DNA from: Methylovulum sp. | Lineage (GTDB): Bacteria > Pseudomonadota > Gammaproteobacteria > Methylococcales > Methylomonadaceae | Assembly (NCBI RefSeq): GCF_028687615.1 | Contig: NZ_JAQTZU010000002.1 | Span: 62,001 to 126,000 of the forward strand | Length of the DNA stretch: 64,000 nucleotides | Direction of reading: 5' to 3' | In this document: in pieces, positions 47,516 to 57,029 of the stretch | How the letters are laid out: each line of letters opens with the position of its first letter | Numbering within the stretch: position 1 is the first letter of the stretch | Notes under the pieces: model-generated | Database searches by the model: none | What the model was told of the DNA's origin: nothing | What the model saw: only the letters and a program-made list of their open reading frames with translations | Translations under genes and position numbers: made by a program

Positions 47516-49324
47516 ATGAATTTGAGAATAGCAATGAAACGGTTTGGTCTTTTACTGATTCTTTTTACACTTTTACCGTCATTGGCATCCGCATGGTGGA
47601 GCGATGAATGGGGTTTTAAGAAAAAAATAAGTTTTGATACAAAAAAACTTCAACAAGATGGCGTAACGATACCTGAAGATGCTTTTGCCCTGATTAGGTT
47701 GCATACAGGTAATTTTACCTACTTTATGGATCTTGCCGAGAAGGGAAAAGATATCCGTGTGTTGGCCGCTGATGAGGCAACACCATTAAAGTTTTATATT
47801 GAAAAGCTAGATCCCGTCAATGAAATGGCGTTTATTTGGGTCAAATTGCCTAAGGACATTGCCACCAACCCTGAACCTAGCTTCTGGCTATATTATGGCA
47901 ATGCGCAAGCCGTTGATGGTCAAGACGTAGCCGGTTCATTTGATGTCAGTGAAGTGCTTGCTTTTCAATTTGATCAAACAGCAATTAAGGATTTGACTGC
48001 ATACGCGCAACAAACTTCGGAAGCGACGGCAACTAATAGTGAAGGTGGTTTGATCGGTGGCGCGGCAGTGTTCGATGGCAAGCAAATTATTCGGATATCC
48101 GATGCACCTTCCTTAGCCATGTCGCCGGCTACTGGTTGGACGGTTGAAACGTGGGTAAAGATTGACCAGGCTCAACAAAGCACCGTGGTTTTGCAAAGGG
48201 CTGGTTTTACATTGCTTTTAAAAGAGCAAACACCTTATCTACAAGTCACCGATGCTTCTGGAAAAAAACAAGAGCTTGCCGCCACGACGCCGTTGACTCT
48301 TGCTACTTGGCAACATTTGGCGGTTGTCGCCACATCAAGCAATATTACGCTGTATGTGAACGGAGCGGCGGCAGGTGAATTTCAGGTAAGTTTGGCGGAA
48401 TTGTCCGGCGAAATGACCCTCGGTGCAGATGCCAATGGAGCAAAGGGCTTTTCAGGATCGGTGGATCAATTTTCAATTTACAAAATCGCCCGCAACGCTA
48501 ATGCGGTAAAGTTCGATATGCAAATGCAGGGTGCAAGCTCGGCAGTATTGGCCTATGGCGAAGATTCCACACCGGATAGTGAAGAAGGCGAATCTTACAT
48601 TATGGGTACGCTAAATAGCGTGACCATAGACGGTTGGGTCATTATCGGCATCTTGGGGATTATGTTCGTGATTAGTTGGATGGTGATGATATCCAAAGCA
48701 ATTATCCTTAACCGTACCGGCAGCCAAAACAAAAAATTTGAACAAGCCTTCGGCAAACTTAGCATGAAAGAGATTACATCATTGAATAGGGAAGATGACG
48801 AGGATGATGAAGATTACGAAGAATCGCCCATGTTGTTGTCATTGACATCAGATGAAGGTAATTTTAAGGGTTCTTCAACCTATCGTATTTATCATGTTGG
48901 CGTAGAAGAAATGAACCATCGTTTGGCTAAGAATAAAGGAACTGACGAGACTTTAAGCCCTCAAGCCATGAATGCAGTAAAAGCTTCAATGGATGCCGTG
49001 TTAGTTAGAGAGTTGCAAAAATTGAATTCGCAAATGGTGTTGCTGACCATTGCAATTAGTGGCGGCCCTTTTTTAGGCTTGCTGGGTACAGTAGTTGGGG
49101 TGATGATCACTTTCGCCGCGATTGCTGTTAGTGGTGAAGTCAATGTCAATTCGATTGCGCCTGGTATCGCCGCAGCTTTAACTGCAACTGTTGCTGGTTT
49201 AATGGTTGCGATTCCTTGTCTGTTTGGTTACAACTACTTGGGCGGGCAAATCAAATCAATTACTGCAGATATGCATGTATTTGTTGACGAGTTTATCGCT
49301 AAATTGGCTGAAGAACATACCTAA
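47516..49324 (+). CDS. ExbB/TolQ/MotA-type proton channel fused to a periplasmic DUF2341 and LamG-like region
   Basis: The protein has about 602 residues. It has a Sec signal (MKRFGLLLILFTLLPSLASA). A DUF2341-like domain with WWSDEWGFKKKISFDTKKL and ending WLYYGNAQA covers about residues 25-145. A LamG/concanavalin-like domain covers about 150-340 (TGWTVETWVKIDQAQQSTVV, LATWQHLAVVA). A first membrane helix (WVIIGILGIMFVISWMVMIS) is near residue 378. An acidic cytoplasmic loop (REDDEDDEDYEE) and the ExbB/TolQ helices follow (LGLLGTVVGVMITFAAIA and GIAAALTATVAGLMVAIP). Standard ExbB lacks the large periplasmic part, which may sense or bind a cell-surface partner. ATG 47534 is an alternative start. 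Confidence 0.85.
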   Translation: MNLRIAMKRFGLLLILFTLLPSLASAWWSDEWGFKKKISFDTKKLQQDGVTIPEDAFALIRLHTGNFTYFMDLAEKGKDIRVLAADEATPLKFYIEKLDPVNEMAFIWVKLPKDIATNPEPSFWLYYGNAQAVDGQDVAGSFDVSEVLAFQFDQTAIKDLTAYAQQTSEATATNSEGGLIGGAAVFDGKQIIRISDAPSLAMSPATGWTVETWVKIDQAQQSTVVLQRAGFTLLLKEQTPYLQVTDASGKKQELAATTPLTLATWQHLAVVATSSNITLYVNGAAAGEFQVSLAELSGEMTLGADANGAKGFSGSVDQFSIYKIARNANAVKFDMQMQGASSAVLAYGEDSTPDSEEGESYIMGTLNSVTIDGWVIIGILGIMFVISWMVMISKAIILNRTGSQNKKFEQAFGKLSMKEITSLNREDDEDDEDYEESPMLLSLTSDEGNFKGSSTYRIYHVGVEEMNHRLAKNKGTDETLSPQAMNAVKASMDAVLVRELQKLNSQMVLLTIAISGGPFLGLLGTVVGVMITFAAIAVSGEVNVNSIAPGIAAALTATVAGLMVAIPCLFGYNYLGGQIKSITADMHVFVDEFIAKLAEEHT

Positions 49325-49346
49325 TCGATTATCTGAGCAATAAGTT

Positions 49347-49751
49347 ATGAAAGTACAAGAAGAAAATGCTGCCTATGACGAAATTAACGTCACTCCGATG
49401 TTAGATTTGGCCTATGTATTATTAGTGGTGTTTATTTTGATGACTACCGCATCCGTGCAAGGTATTACTGTCAATTTACCTAAAGCGAGTGACACTCCTA
49501 GTTTGGCTAAGCCGCAAACCAAGGCCATTACTATAACCGAAGATGGCAGTATTTTTCTGGATACTTATCCTGTGACAATGGAGCAACTGGAATCAATGTT
49601 ACAGCAATATAAAGCAGTAAACCCTGCCTTGCCGGTTGTAATAAAAGGAGATTCCAGCGTGCAATATGTCAAAATCGTTGATGTGCTGGCATTGCTGGGC
49701 AAACTGGACATTACCCAAATCGGGTTAGTTACTCAAAACCTGGTTAAATAA
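49347..49751 (+). CDS. ExbD/TolR-family proton channel subunit
   Basis: The 134-residue protein has one N-terminal helix carrying the essential aspartate (INVTPMLDLAYVLLVVFILM, Asp20) and a periplasmic ExbD fold (QTKAITITEDGSIFLDTYPV). It pairs with the fused ExbB-like protein 22 nt upstream to form the motor stator that uses proton-motive force. Confidence 0.93.
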   Translation: MKVQEENAAYDEINVTPMLDLAYVLLVVFILMTTASVQGITVNLPKASDTPSLAKPQTKAITITEDGSIFLDTYPVTMEQLESMLQQYKAVNPALPVVIKGDSSVQYVKIVDVLALLGKLDITQIGLVTQNLVK

Positions 49752-49762
49752 CACCTGAAACG

Positions 49763-50422
49763 ATGACTAAGAAAAAGCACCTTCGGGTTTATCTGCCTAC
49801 CATTTTAGGTGGGATTTTTTTGCTGGCTGTCACGGTATTAATTATCGATGCAATTAGTAATATTGAAGAAAAACCCGATAAAAAAGAGCGTAAGGTACAA
49901 AAAATTACCTTAACAAAACCCCCGCCCCCACCTCCACCACCACCCAAAGTGGAGAAACCGCCAGAACCCGAGGTTGAAAATAAAATAGACCAAGCTCCCG
50001 AGCCTGAACCCGAAGAAATGCCAGATGTTGCTGATGAACCGCCACCAGGGGATTTAGGTCTGGATGCTGAAGGTTCAGCAGGTTCAGATGGGTTTGGGTT
50101 GGCGGCACGTAAAGGTGGGAAAGGCTTGCTAGGCGGTGGCGGTAACGATCCATATGCTTGGTATGGCGGAATTATTAAAAACGATATTTTGGATATTCTT
50201 TCTGAGCACGAAGAATTGCGACGTAAAGGCTATACTGCAATCATCAAATTGTGGGTTGATATAGACGGTTCAGTAAAACGCTTCGAATTGGCGAAAGGCA
50301 GTAATGACAGTGACATAGATGAGTTGATTAACCAGTTGCTGAATAGGTACAAAAAAGTCAATGAACCGCTTCCACCTGGAATGGAACAGCCGATTAAGCT
50401 AAGAATTACTTCAAGAATCTAA
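49763..50422 (+). CDS. TonB-like energy transducer
   Basis: The 219-residue protein has one helix near the N-terminus (LPTILGGIFLLAVTVLIIDA). A periplasm-spanning Pro/Glu/Lys linker includes nine consecutive prolines (TKPPPPPPPPPKVEKPPEPE). The C-terminal domain, about residues 130-219, has IIKLWVDIDGSVKRFELAKG, as in TonB/TolA C-terminal folds. It follows exbD by 12 nt. The linker is short compared with many TonB proteins. The outer-membrane partner is not known. Confidence 0.88.
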   Translation: MTKKKHLRVYLPTILGGIFLLAVTVLIIDAISNIEEKPDKKERKVQKITLTKPPPPPPPPPKVEKPPEPEVENKIDQAPEPEPEEMPDVADEPPPGDLGLDAEGSAGSDGFGLAARKGGKGLLGGGGNDPYAWYGGIIKNDILDILSEHEELRRKGYTAIIKLWVDIDGSVKRFELAKGSNDSDIDELINQLLNRYKKVNEPLPPGMEQPIKLRITSRI

Positions 50423-50442
50423 ATTAATTTACAGGTAATAGA

Positions 50443-52176
50443 ATGGATAATAAAAAGCAGCTAATGGTCATGGTGCTTTGTGGCATGGCAAGCATAGCTC
50501 AGGCAGGTGAAAAGGAAGAATTGCTCAAGCTACGCAATACCACAACTAATTTAATCAAAGAATTGGTAAAACAAGGTGTTTTGAGCGAAAAAGCCGCCGA
50601 AGACATGATCAAAAGAGCGGAAGCCGATGCTGAAGCACAAGTTGCCCAACAAGCCAACGAAGCCGGTCAGAATGAAATAGCACCTGAACCCGGTGAAGTG
50701 CGCGTCCCTTATGTCCCTGAATTTGTGAAAGATGAAATTCGGCAACAAGTGCGTACTGAATTACGTGCTGATGTGGTTAAAGATGTTATGCAAGAGGCTA
50801 AAACTCAAAAATGGGGTGTTCCAGATGCCTTGCCTGAATGGATTAGCCGTTTTAAATTATCTGGAGATTTGCGTTTGCGTTCGCAAAATGATTTTATGGC
50901 TGATGATAATATTAGCGGGCCAAACGTGTATTCTGAATATCCCAATATCCAGGCTATCAATCAAGCCGGTGGCTTGAATAAAGTGGGGGAATTACATCGT
51001 GGTGTCAATACTGAAAATGACAGGCATCGTTTTCGTGAGCGTTTGCGTATTTCGTTAGATGCAAAGGTTGCCGATGGCCTGAATGCAGGAGTACGTCTTA
51101 TCACCAGTAACTTGATTGATCCGGTTTCTACCAATCAAACCCTAGGTAATTCAAGTGGTCAGTATCAATTCAATATTGATAGGGCATTTCTTAAATACGA
51201 TGCAGTAAATAATAAGGGATTCAAGTGGTTGACTGTTAGTGGTGGTAGGATAGCCAACCCTTGGTATGTCGGTGGTGGTGAGTTTACAGGTGGCAGTGAG
51301 CTGGTCTGGGATACAGATTTATCCTTTGAAGGTTTTGCTGTAACTGCCCGACATTCACTAGATAGTTACAATAAAAATACCCGTGATATTTCTAAATCTG
51401 CCCCTCATTCAGTTTTTATTACGGCGGGTGCGTTTCCTTTGCAGGAATCTGCTCTTAGTTCTAAAGACAAATGGTTGTTCGGTTCGCAAATCGGTTTGGA
51501 TTGGGGCTTTGATAATCACGACGCGTTAAAAATGGGCGTAGCTTATTATGATTATGAAAATATTAAGGCTAAACCTAACACCAGTTCGGCTAGCCAGTTT
51601 GTTTGTAGTACAAATAATGCGGAAAACAGTTTATCAGTACCCCAATTTATGCAGCTTGGCAACACCTTGGCGTTAATTTGTAACGAGGATGCCACTACTC
51701 CAGGTCAGTATGGCCTAGCGGGGGATTATAAAATTGTCAATGTCTCTGGGTCTTATGACTTATCAATATTTGCCCCCCATCATTTAATTTTGGGTGCTGA
51801 TTACGCCAAAAACGTAGGTTTTAGCGTTAATGATGCTGAAAAAACACGGTTTTTAACGCCTGGTACCAGACCTATTAGCGACGAAACTCAAGCTTGGCAA
51901 GTCAGGGTGGATTTTGGCTGGCCCAAAGTATCCCATGCGGGCGAATGGAGCGTGTTTACCTTTTATAAATATGTTGAAAGGGATGCAGTGCTAGATGCCA
52001 ATACAGACTCTGATTTCCATTTGGGTGGGACTAATGCCAAGGGCTGGGTTTTGGGCGCCAATTATGGTCTGATGAAAAATGTCTGGGCTACTGGCAGATG
52101 GTTGAGCACAGATGTAATCAGTGGTCCAAAATATAGCAATGACGTTTTGCAATTAGATTTGAACACAAGCTTCTAA
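50443..52176 (+). CDS. Outer-membrane putative porin with N-terminal coiled coil
   Basis: The 577-residue precursor has a signal peptide ending SIAQA and a helical periplasmic stretch (LLKLRNTTTNLIKELVKQGV, continuing through EKAAEDMIKRAEADAEAQ). A barrel with amphipathic strands such as RFKLSGDLRLRSQNDF and a C-terminal Phe follows. This layout matches the putative-porin family often annotated with PF16930. It is 20 nt downstream of the TonB-like gene. The plug domain and TonB box of a classic TonB receptor were not found. Confidence 0.8.
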   Translation: MDNKKQLMVMVLCGMASIAQAGEKEELLKLRNTTTNLIKELVKQGVLSEKAAEDMIKRAEADAEAQVAQQANEAGQNEIAPEPGEVRVPYVPEFVKDEIRQQVRTELRADVVKDVMQEAKTQKWGVPDALPEWISRFKLSGDLRLRSQNDFMADDNISGPNVYSEYPNIQAINQAGGLNKVGELHRGVNTENDRHRFRERLRISLDAKVADGLNAGVRLITSNLIDPVSTNQTLGNSSGQYQFNIDRAFLKYDAVNNKGFKWLTVSGGRIANPWYVGGGEFTGGSELVWDTDLSFEGFAVTARHSLDSYNKNTRDISKSAPHSVFITAGAFPLQESALSSKDKWLFGSQIGLDWGFDNHDALKMGVAYYDYENIKAKPNTSSASQFVCSTNNAENSLSVPQFMQLGNTLALICNEDATTPGQYGLAGDYKIVNVSGSYDLSIFAPHHLILGADYAKNVGFSVNDAEKTRFLTPGTRPISDETQAWQVRVDFGWPKVSHAGEWSVFTFYKYVERDAVLDANTDSDFHLGGTNAKGWVLGANYGLMKNVWATGRWLSTDVISGPKYSNDVLQLDLNTSF

Positions 52177-52937
52177 TGACTGCGGATAACAACATCATGA
52201 AATCATTGCTGTGGATAATATTGTTGGCTGGAATTTCTGGAGGCGTTGTTTCTGCCGCCCCAAGGGAAGCTGGTAGTGGAAGTGCTAAGATTGTCAATAA
52301 ATTGCAGACCATGGTGAAAGAAATCACTGGCGAACGTGATTTGCTTAAAACTGAAAATGCTAAAGTCACCACTGAATTAGAGGCGTTAAAAACCCAACTG
52401 AAACAGGATAAAGAAGCGGCTACTGCTACCCAAGAGAAACTGACGGCAGATCTGGGTACACAGAAAGCGGCAAGTGACGAAGTACAAAAACGCCTTGATA
52501 ACACGACAGCGAAATTACGCGAAGTTATTGAAAAATACAATGCGCTAAATAAAGCCAAGAACGAATTGGCTATCACTTATGCCAATTTGCAAAATACTCA
52601 ACAAGCAACTTCGGCTGAATTAAAAGCTTGTGAAAGCAAAAACATAAAAATGTACGAAGGTGCAAAAGAAGTTATTGAAGGTTACCAAAATTGCCAAAAA
52701 CGCGGCATTATGGACACAATAATTGGAACTGAACCGTTCTCTCAGATCAAGGATGTTGAGTTTGAAACCATTATGCAAGGCTACGAGGATAAACTGAGAA
52801 AACAAAAGTATCAGACTAAAGCCGCTGCAATTCCCGTAGCGAGTCCCGTGACCCAATCCCCCAAGCCTGTTCCATCTCAAACGGCTAAACCGGCGGCACC
52901 AACTTCATCTGCACCAGCAAATCCTGTCAAAAAATAG
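52176..52937 (+). CDS. Secreted coiled-coil protein
   Basis: The 253-residue product overlaps the porin stop by one base (TAATG). The signal peptide probably begins at the internal ATG 52197 (MKSLLWIILLAGISGGVVSA). A long coiled coil occupies about residues 35-160 (LQTMVKEITGERDLLKTENA and onwards). A Pro/Ala/Ser-rich tail ends the protein. Two cysteines (ELKACESKN and YQNCQKR) could form a disulfide. It may bridge the porin or the TonB-like protein in the periplasm. The family was not recognised. Confidence 0.75.
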   Translation: MTADNNIMKSLLWIILLAGISGGVVSAAPREAGSGSAKIVNKLQTMVKEITGERDLLKTENAKVTTELEALKTQLKQDKEAATATQEKLTADLGTQKAASDEVQKRLDNTTAKLREVIEKYNALNKAKNELAITYANLQNTQQATSAELKACESKNIKMYEGAKEVIEGYQNCQKRGIMDTIIGTEPFSQIKDVEFETIMQGYEDKLRKQKYQTKAAAIPVASPVTQSPKPVPSQTAKPAAPTSSAPANPVKK

Positions 52938-53227
52938 CCATTTGAGCGGAGCAATCATCCATTTGGCCAATTGATTGTATGTACTCGTCCTGTAGAATTG
53001 CTTCTGTTTCTACAGGACAGTAAGGTCATACTTCATAATCAATCATTCGTTTTAGAAACTTTCTGTTAAGGGATTTCTGATTGAATCCTTCGAAAAGCTT
53101 TGCACAAAAGTTTTGTCTGCGGATGGATAGACGGCATAATTTTTAAATATCAGCCAATTCTCGTTTGTTTCTATTTTTACCCAATCTTCATGATGTTGCC
53201 AATGACTTATAGCAACTGGATTTAACC
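52938..53227. other. Intergenic region with a hairpin
   Basis: GTCCTGTAGA and TCTACAGGAC (52987-53018) form a 10-bp stem with a 12-nt loop, not followed by a T-run. It may mark the end of the Ton-like operon. No gene is visible in the remaining sequence. Confidence 0.45.
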
Positions 53228-55630
53228 ATGATACCCATAGCGTGCAGTTTAAGATTTTTACCCATTATCTGTTTAATTTCTGGCCTGTCGGCCTGTAATA
53301 ATGCTGATGTTCAAAGGGATAAATATATCGGACAAGGCCGGCAAGCATTCAAGTCCGGTGATTATCAAACGGCACAAACTGCGTTTAATAACGCGATTGG
53401 CAGTGATCCCGAAAATAGTGCTGCGCATTATCAAGTGGCTGAAGTGTTGGTCCAGCTTGGTGATATAGAAAGTGCTGTTAGCCAATATCAGGCGGTGATT
53501 AAGCTGGATGCCCGGCATGTTGAGGCCCGCATAAAATTGGGCAACATTTATTTGCTTGCAGGAAAAGCCGAACTTGCCGAGAAATTGGCTAAAGAGGCGT
53601 TGGCAATTGCGCCGGATAATACCGATGCAATAGTTTTATTAGGCAGTGTTTTTGCCGCACAAAATAATAGCGATGCGGCGTTCGCCAAGGCGCAAGCGGC
53701 ATTGGCAAAAAAACCGGACGATGCCGCGGCGACATTGTTGTTGGCGACACTGCATGCAAAAACCGGCAAAGTGGATAGCGCGCTTGCCTTGTTACAACAG
53801 TTTGTTGAAAAACAGCCAAATAACGTAACCGCGCATGTAATGTTGGCTAATTTGTATAATCAGCTCGGTCAAAAAGATAAAGCGCAAGCCCTGTTGGCGG
53901 CTCTCGTCAAAATCGAACCCCAGCAGCTTGAACATCGCAAGCGCCTCGCAGTGTTCTTGATGTCACAAAATCAGCGCGACAAAGCTGAAAATGTGTTGCG
54001 TACAGCGGTTACGGAATTGCCTGACAACGAACAGGCAAAACTGATGTTGATAGAGTTTTTGGCGACCCGGCATCCTACTGAAGTCGCTATGGCTGAATTG
54101 TTGCCGATGTTGGACTCAGACTCCAATAATTATGAGCTGCGTTTTAAATTGGCAGATTTACAATGGGCACAAAACCAGCCAGATAAAGTTGAAGAAACCC
54201 TAAATGATATTATCGAACTTGATAAAAATGGCAGGCAAACAACCAAGGCGCGGAATAAATTGGCCCGTTTGTATAAAGCGACACAACGTTTTGATGAAGC
54301 CAAAGCCTTGGTGAAAATTTTATTGGCCGATAATGCCAATGACAGTGACGCGCGTATTTTGAACAATGAAATTGCCTTGGCTGAACATCGTTTAGCCGAA
54401 GCCATCACCGGATTCAGGGCAATCCTTGCCGAGCAACCTAACAATATCCAAATTTTAAAATTGCTGGGCGCGGCGCATTTAGCGAATGGTGAGCCGATAT
54501 TAGCCCGCGAAAATCTAGCCAAAGTCATTGAAATTAACCCTAACGACGAAACGGCACGGCTGGATTTGGCCAATCTATTATTGCAAGCAGGGGCAAAAGA
54601 GCAGGCGACAGAACAGCTTAATGCCTTGTTCAAGCTGAATCCCAACAGTAAAAATGGTTTGGAAGCTTTATTCCGAATTTATATGGCCCAGAAACAATGG
54701 GATCAGGCTTTACAAATGGCAAGACGGTTGGAAGATGTCTATCAAGACGATGCCACGGGCTTTTATATGTCTGGCCTTGTTTACCAGGCCGCTGGGAAAC
54801 TTGATAAAAGCGCCGTTAGTTTTGCCCAGGCTTTGGCTAAACAACCTGAAGCCGTAGAACCTCTGACCCAATTGGTAAAAACTTATCTGGCCTTAAAACA
54901 AGCAGATAAAGCGGTGCAGAAATTACATGATTTGACCGTGCAAGAGCCTAAGCATTTTTATGCCTATTCTTTGCTAGGCGATGTTTATGCCCATGAAAAT
55001 AAAGCCAATGAAGCGATAACCGCTTATCAAAAAGCAATCGAAATCAAACCGGAATGGGCGGATTCATATCGCCATCTGGCACTTGTTTATCTTAACCGTA
55101 AACAAACCGACAAAGCGGTTGAAATCCTCAACGAAGGCAAGCAGAAAACACATAACGCCTTGGATTTGGCTGCGGATTTGGCGGCGATTTATCATCGGTC
55201 TGGCGATTATCAGCGTGTCATCGCCTTGTACGAAGAACTTCATCAACAAAGCCCACATTCCTTAGCCATACGTCAACGTCTGGCAAGTTATTTGTCCACT
55301 TATGCGGGCGATGAAGCCAATCTGGTGAAAGCGGCAAAAATAGCCGAGCCGCTTGCAAACAGCAATAATCCTGGGATGCTTGATACCGCTGGCTGGATTG
55401 CCTACCAACAAAACAATCATCAAAAAGCCCGGTTAATTTTGTCCAAGGCCAAACAGCTCGATGCCGCCAATCCAGAGATTAACTACCATTTGGGCATGAC
55501 TTATTTTAAACAAGGTGAGCAGAAACAAGCCAAAGAGTGTTTGGAAAAAGCCATTGAAAGTAAACAAAAATTTACTGGGCTTGACGAAGCAAAAGCGACT
55601 TTGAAGGCCTTGGGGAAAAGTGGTTGGTAA
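53228..55630 (+). CDS. Large TPR-repeat lipoprotein
   Basis: The 800-residue product has a lipoprotein signal (PIICLISGLSACNN, Cys23) and about 20 tetratricopeptide repeats along its length. Examples are GDYQTAQTAFNNAIGSDPEN, NEAITAYQKAIEIKPEW and GEQKQAKECLEKAIE. Such superhelices are binding scaffolds on the inner side of the outer membrane or in the periplasm. The layout resembles the TPR proteins found with exopolysaccharide and protein-sorting systems, but no such genes are here. Its position after the Ton-like operon suggests a shared role, although the 290-bp gap means separate transcription is possible. Confidence 0.85.
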   Translation: MIPIACSLRFLPIICLISGLSACNNADVQRDKYIGQGRQAFKSGDYQTAQTAFNNAIGSDPENSAAHYQVAEVLVQLGDIESAVSQYQAVIKLDARHVEARIKLGNIYLLAGKAELAEKLAKEALAIAPDNTDAIVLLGSVFAAQNNSDAAFAKAQAALAKKPDDAAATLLLATLHAKTGKVDSALALLQQFVEKQPNNVTAHVMLANLYNQLGQKDKAQALLAALVKIEPQQLEHRKRLAVFLMSQNQRDKAENVLRTAVTELPDNEQAKLMLIEFLATRHPTEVAMAELLPMLDSDSNNYELRFKLADLQWAQNQPDKVEETLNDIIELDKNGRQTTKARNKLARLYKATQRFDEAKALVKILLADNANDSDARILNNEIALAEHRLAEAITGFRAILAEQPNNIQILKLLGAAHLANGEPILARENLAKVIEINPNDETARLDLANLLLQAGAKEQATEQLNALFKLNPNSKNGLEALFRIYMAQKQWDQALQMARRLEDVYQDDATGFYMSGLVYQAAGKLDKSAVSFAQALAKQPEAVEPLTQLVKTYLALKQADKAVQKLHDLTVQEPKHFYAYSLLGDVYAHENKANEAITAYQKAIEIKPEWADSYRHLALVYLNRKQTDKAVEILNEGKQKTHNALDLAADLAAIYHRSGDYQRVIALYEELHQQSPHSLAIRQRLASYLSTYAGDEANLVKAAKIAEPLANSNNPGMLDTAGWIAYQQNNHQKARLILSKAKQLDAANPEINYHLGMTYFKQGEQKQAKECLEKAIESKQKFTGLDEAKATLKALGKSGW

Positions 55631-55844
55631 CTTAGATCTTTGATGGCCAGAAGCTCGACAGGGTTGCCTGATGCGTTTATTGTTGGAACAAATCCGTTCC
55701 AGCTCCAGTTATCTTGAAAATATTAAAAACCGTTTGTGCTTATCTTGGATAGTCTGGTGCGGTAATTTGTATTGAAAAAATATGGCATGGCTTATATCCT
55801 GAGCAAAACAACGCCTTTTAATTTTCATCCCATCAGGAATAAAC

Positions 55845-56936
55845 ATGTCCAGCATAGAAAAAGCAGCAATTGAGCAGTTGCTAAAAACGTTTATCGACCC
55901 GAATCACGGCGTCGATTTGGTCACGGCGAAATCGGTTAAAAGCATTTCGATAGACGGTGGTCATGTCGGCGTCAAGATCGAACTCGGTTATCCGGCCAAA
56001 AGCATCATCCCATCGTTGCAAGCCGCTATTGGGCAACATCTCAAGAGTTTGGCGGAAATCGAAACCTTAAGCGTAGAAGTCACGGTGAAAATTATTTCCC
56101 ATGCCGTGCAGCAAGCTTTAAAACCCCATCCGCAGATAAAAAATATCATTGCCGTTGCGTCCGGTAAAGGCGGGGTCGGCAAATCCACCACCGCAGTGAA
56201 TCTCGCCCTGGCCTTAGCCGCAGAAGGTGCGGTTGTCGGTATTTTGGACGCCGATATTTACGGCCCCAGCATTCCGACTATGCTGGGTCTCTCTGGCTCA
56301 CCGGAAAGTCATGATAATAAGACTATGATGCCTAAAGTGGCTTACGGTGTGCAAACCATATCCATCGGTTATCTGGTGCAAGCCGAGCAGGCAATGATTT
56401 GGCGCGGCCCTATGGCAACCAATGCCTTGCAACAATTGCTCCGTGATACCAACTGGGATAATGTCGATTATCTGATTGTCGATTTGCCTCCTGGAACGGG
56501 CGATATCCAGCTCACGCTGGCGCAACAAATTCCAGTCAGCGGTGCAGTCGTCGTCACCACGCCGCAAGACATTGCCCTGATAGATGCACAACGCGGCTTG
56601 AGCATGTTTGCAAAAGTCAACGTGCCGGTGTTGGGTGTGGTCGAAAATATGAGCCTGCATATCTGTTCCCAATGCGGTCATGAAGAAGCTATCTTTGGTG
56701 CGGGCGGCGGTGTGGCAATGGCGGAGATCAATAAAGTCGATTTTCTGGGGGCCTTGCCACTGGATATTAACATCCGCCAAGATGCCGACTTGGGCAGGCC
56801 CACCGTTGTCGCCGATCCAGATAGCCGTGCCGCTGAAATTTACAAAACCATTGCCCGCAAAACTGCCGCCAAATTGGCATTAAAAGCCAAAGATTTCAGT
56901 TCGCGATTTCCGACGATTGTTGTGCAAAATAGTTAA
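55845..56936 (+). CDS. apbC: Iron-sulfur cluster carrier protein ApbC (Mrp)
   Basis: The 363-residue P-loop ATPase carries [4Fe-4S] clusters to target apoproteins. An N-terminal MIP18/DUF59 domain (residues about 5-85) precedes the Walker A motif ASGKGGVGKSTTAVNL near residue 105. Walker B-like DYLIVDLPPGTGDIQ follows. The cluster-binding pair is HICSQCGHEE (C-x-x-C), followed by FGAGGG. AGGAAT precedes the ATG. It stands alone ahead of dcd. Confidence 0.95.
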   Translation: MSSIEKAAIEQLLKTFIDPNHGVDLVTAKSVKSISIDGGHVGVKIELGYPAKSIIPSLQAAIGQHLKSLAEIETLSVEVTVKIISHAVQQALKPHPQIKNIIAVASGKGGVGKSTTAVNLALALAAEGAVVGILDADIYGPSIPTMLGLSGSPESHDNKTMMPKVAYGVQTISIGYLVQAEQAMIWRGPMATNALQQLLRDTNWDNVDYLIVDLPPGTGDIQLTLAQQIPVSGAVVVTTPQDIALIDAQRGLSMFAKVNVPVLGVVENMSLHICSQCGHEEAIFGAGGGVAMAEINKVDFLGALPLDINIRQDADLGRPTVVADPDSRAAEIYKTIARKTAAKLALKAKDFSSRFPTIVVQNS

Positions 56937-56944
56937 GCACTTTT

Positions 56945-56978
56945 ACCGCAACGTGTCCGTTGGTAGGCGAGTTGCGGT
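56945..56978. terminator. Possible terminator hairpin after apbC
   Basis: ACCGCAAC and GTTGCGGT form an 8-bp stem with an 18-nt loop, followed by CAATCTATGATAAACTTTT. The T-run is weak, so the call is tentative. Confidence 0.35.
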
Positions 56979-57029
56979 CAATCTATGATAAACTTTTAAT
57001 CCTTATTTAATTCAGGTGATTACACAACT

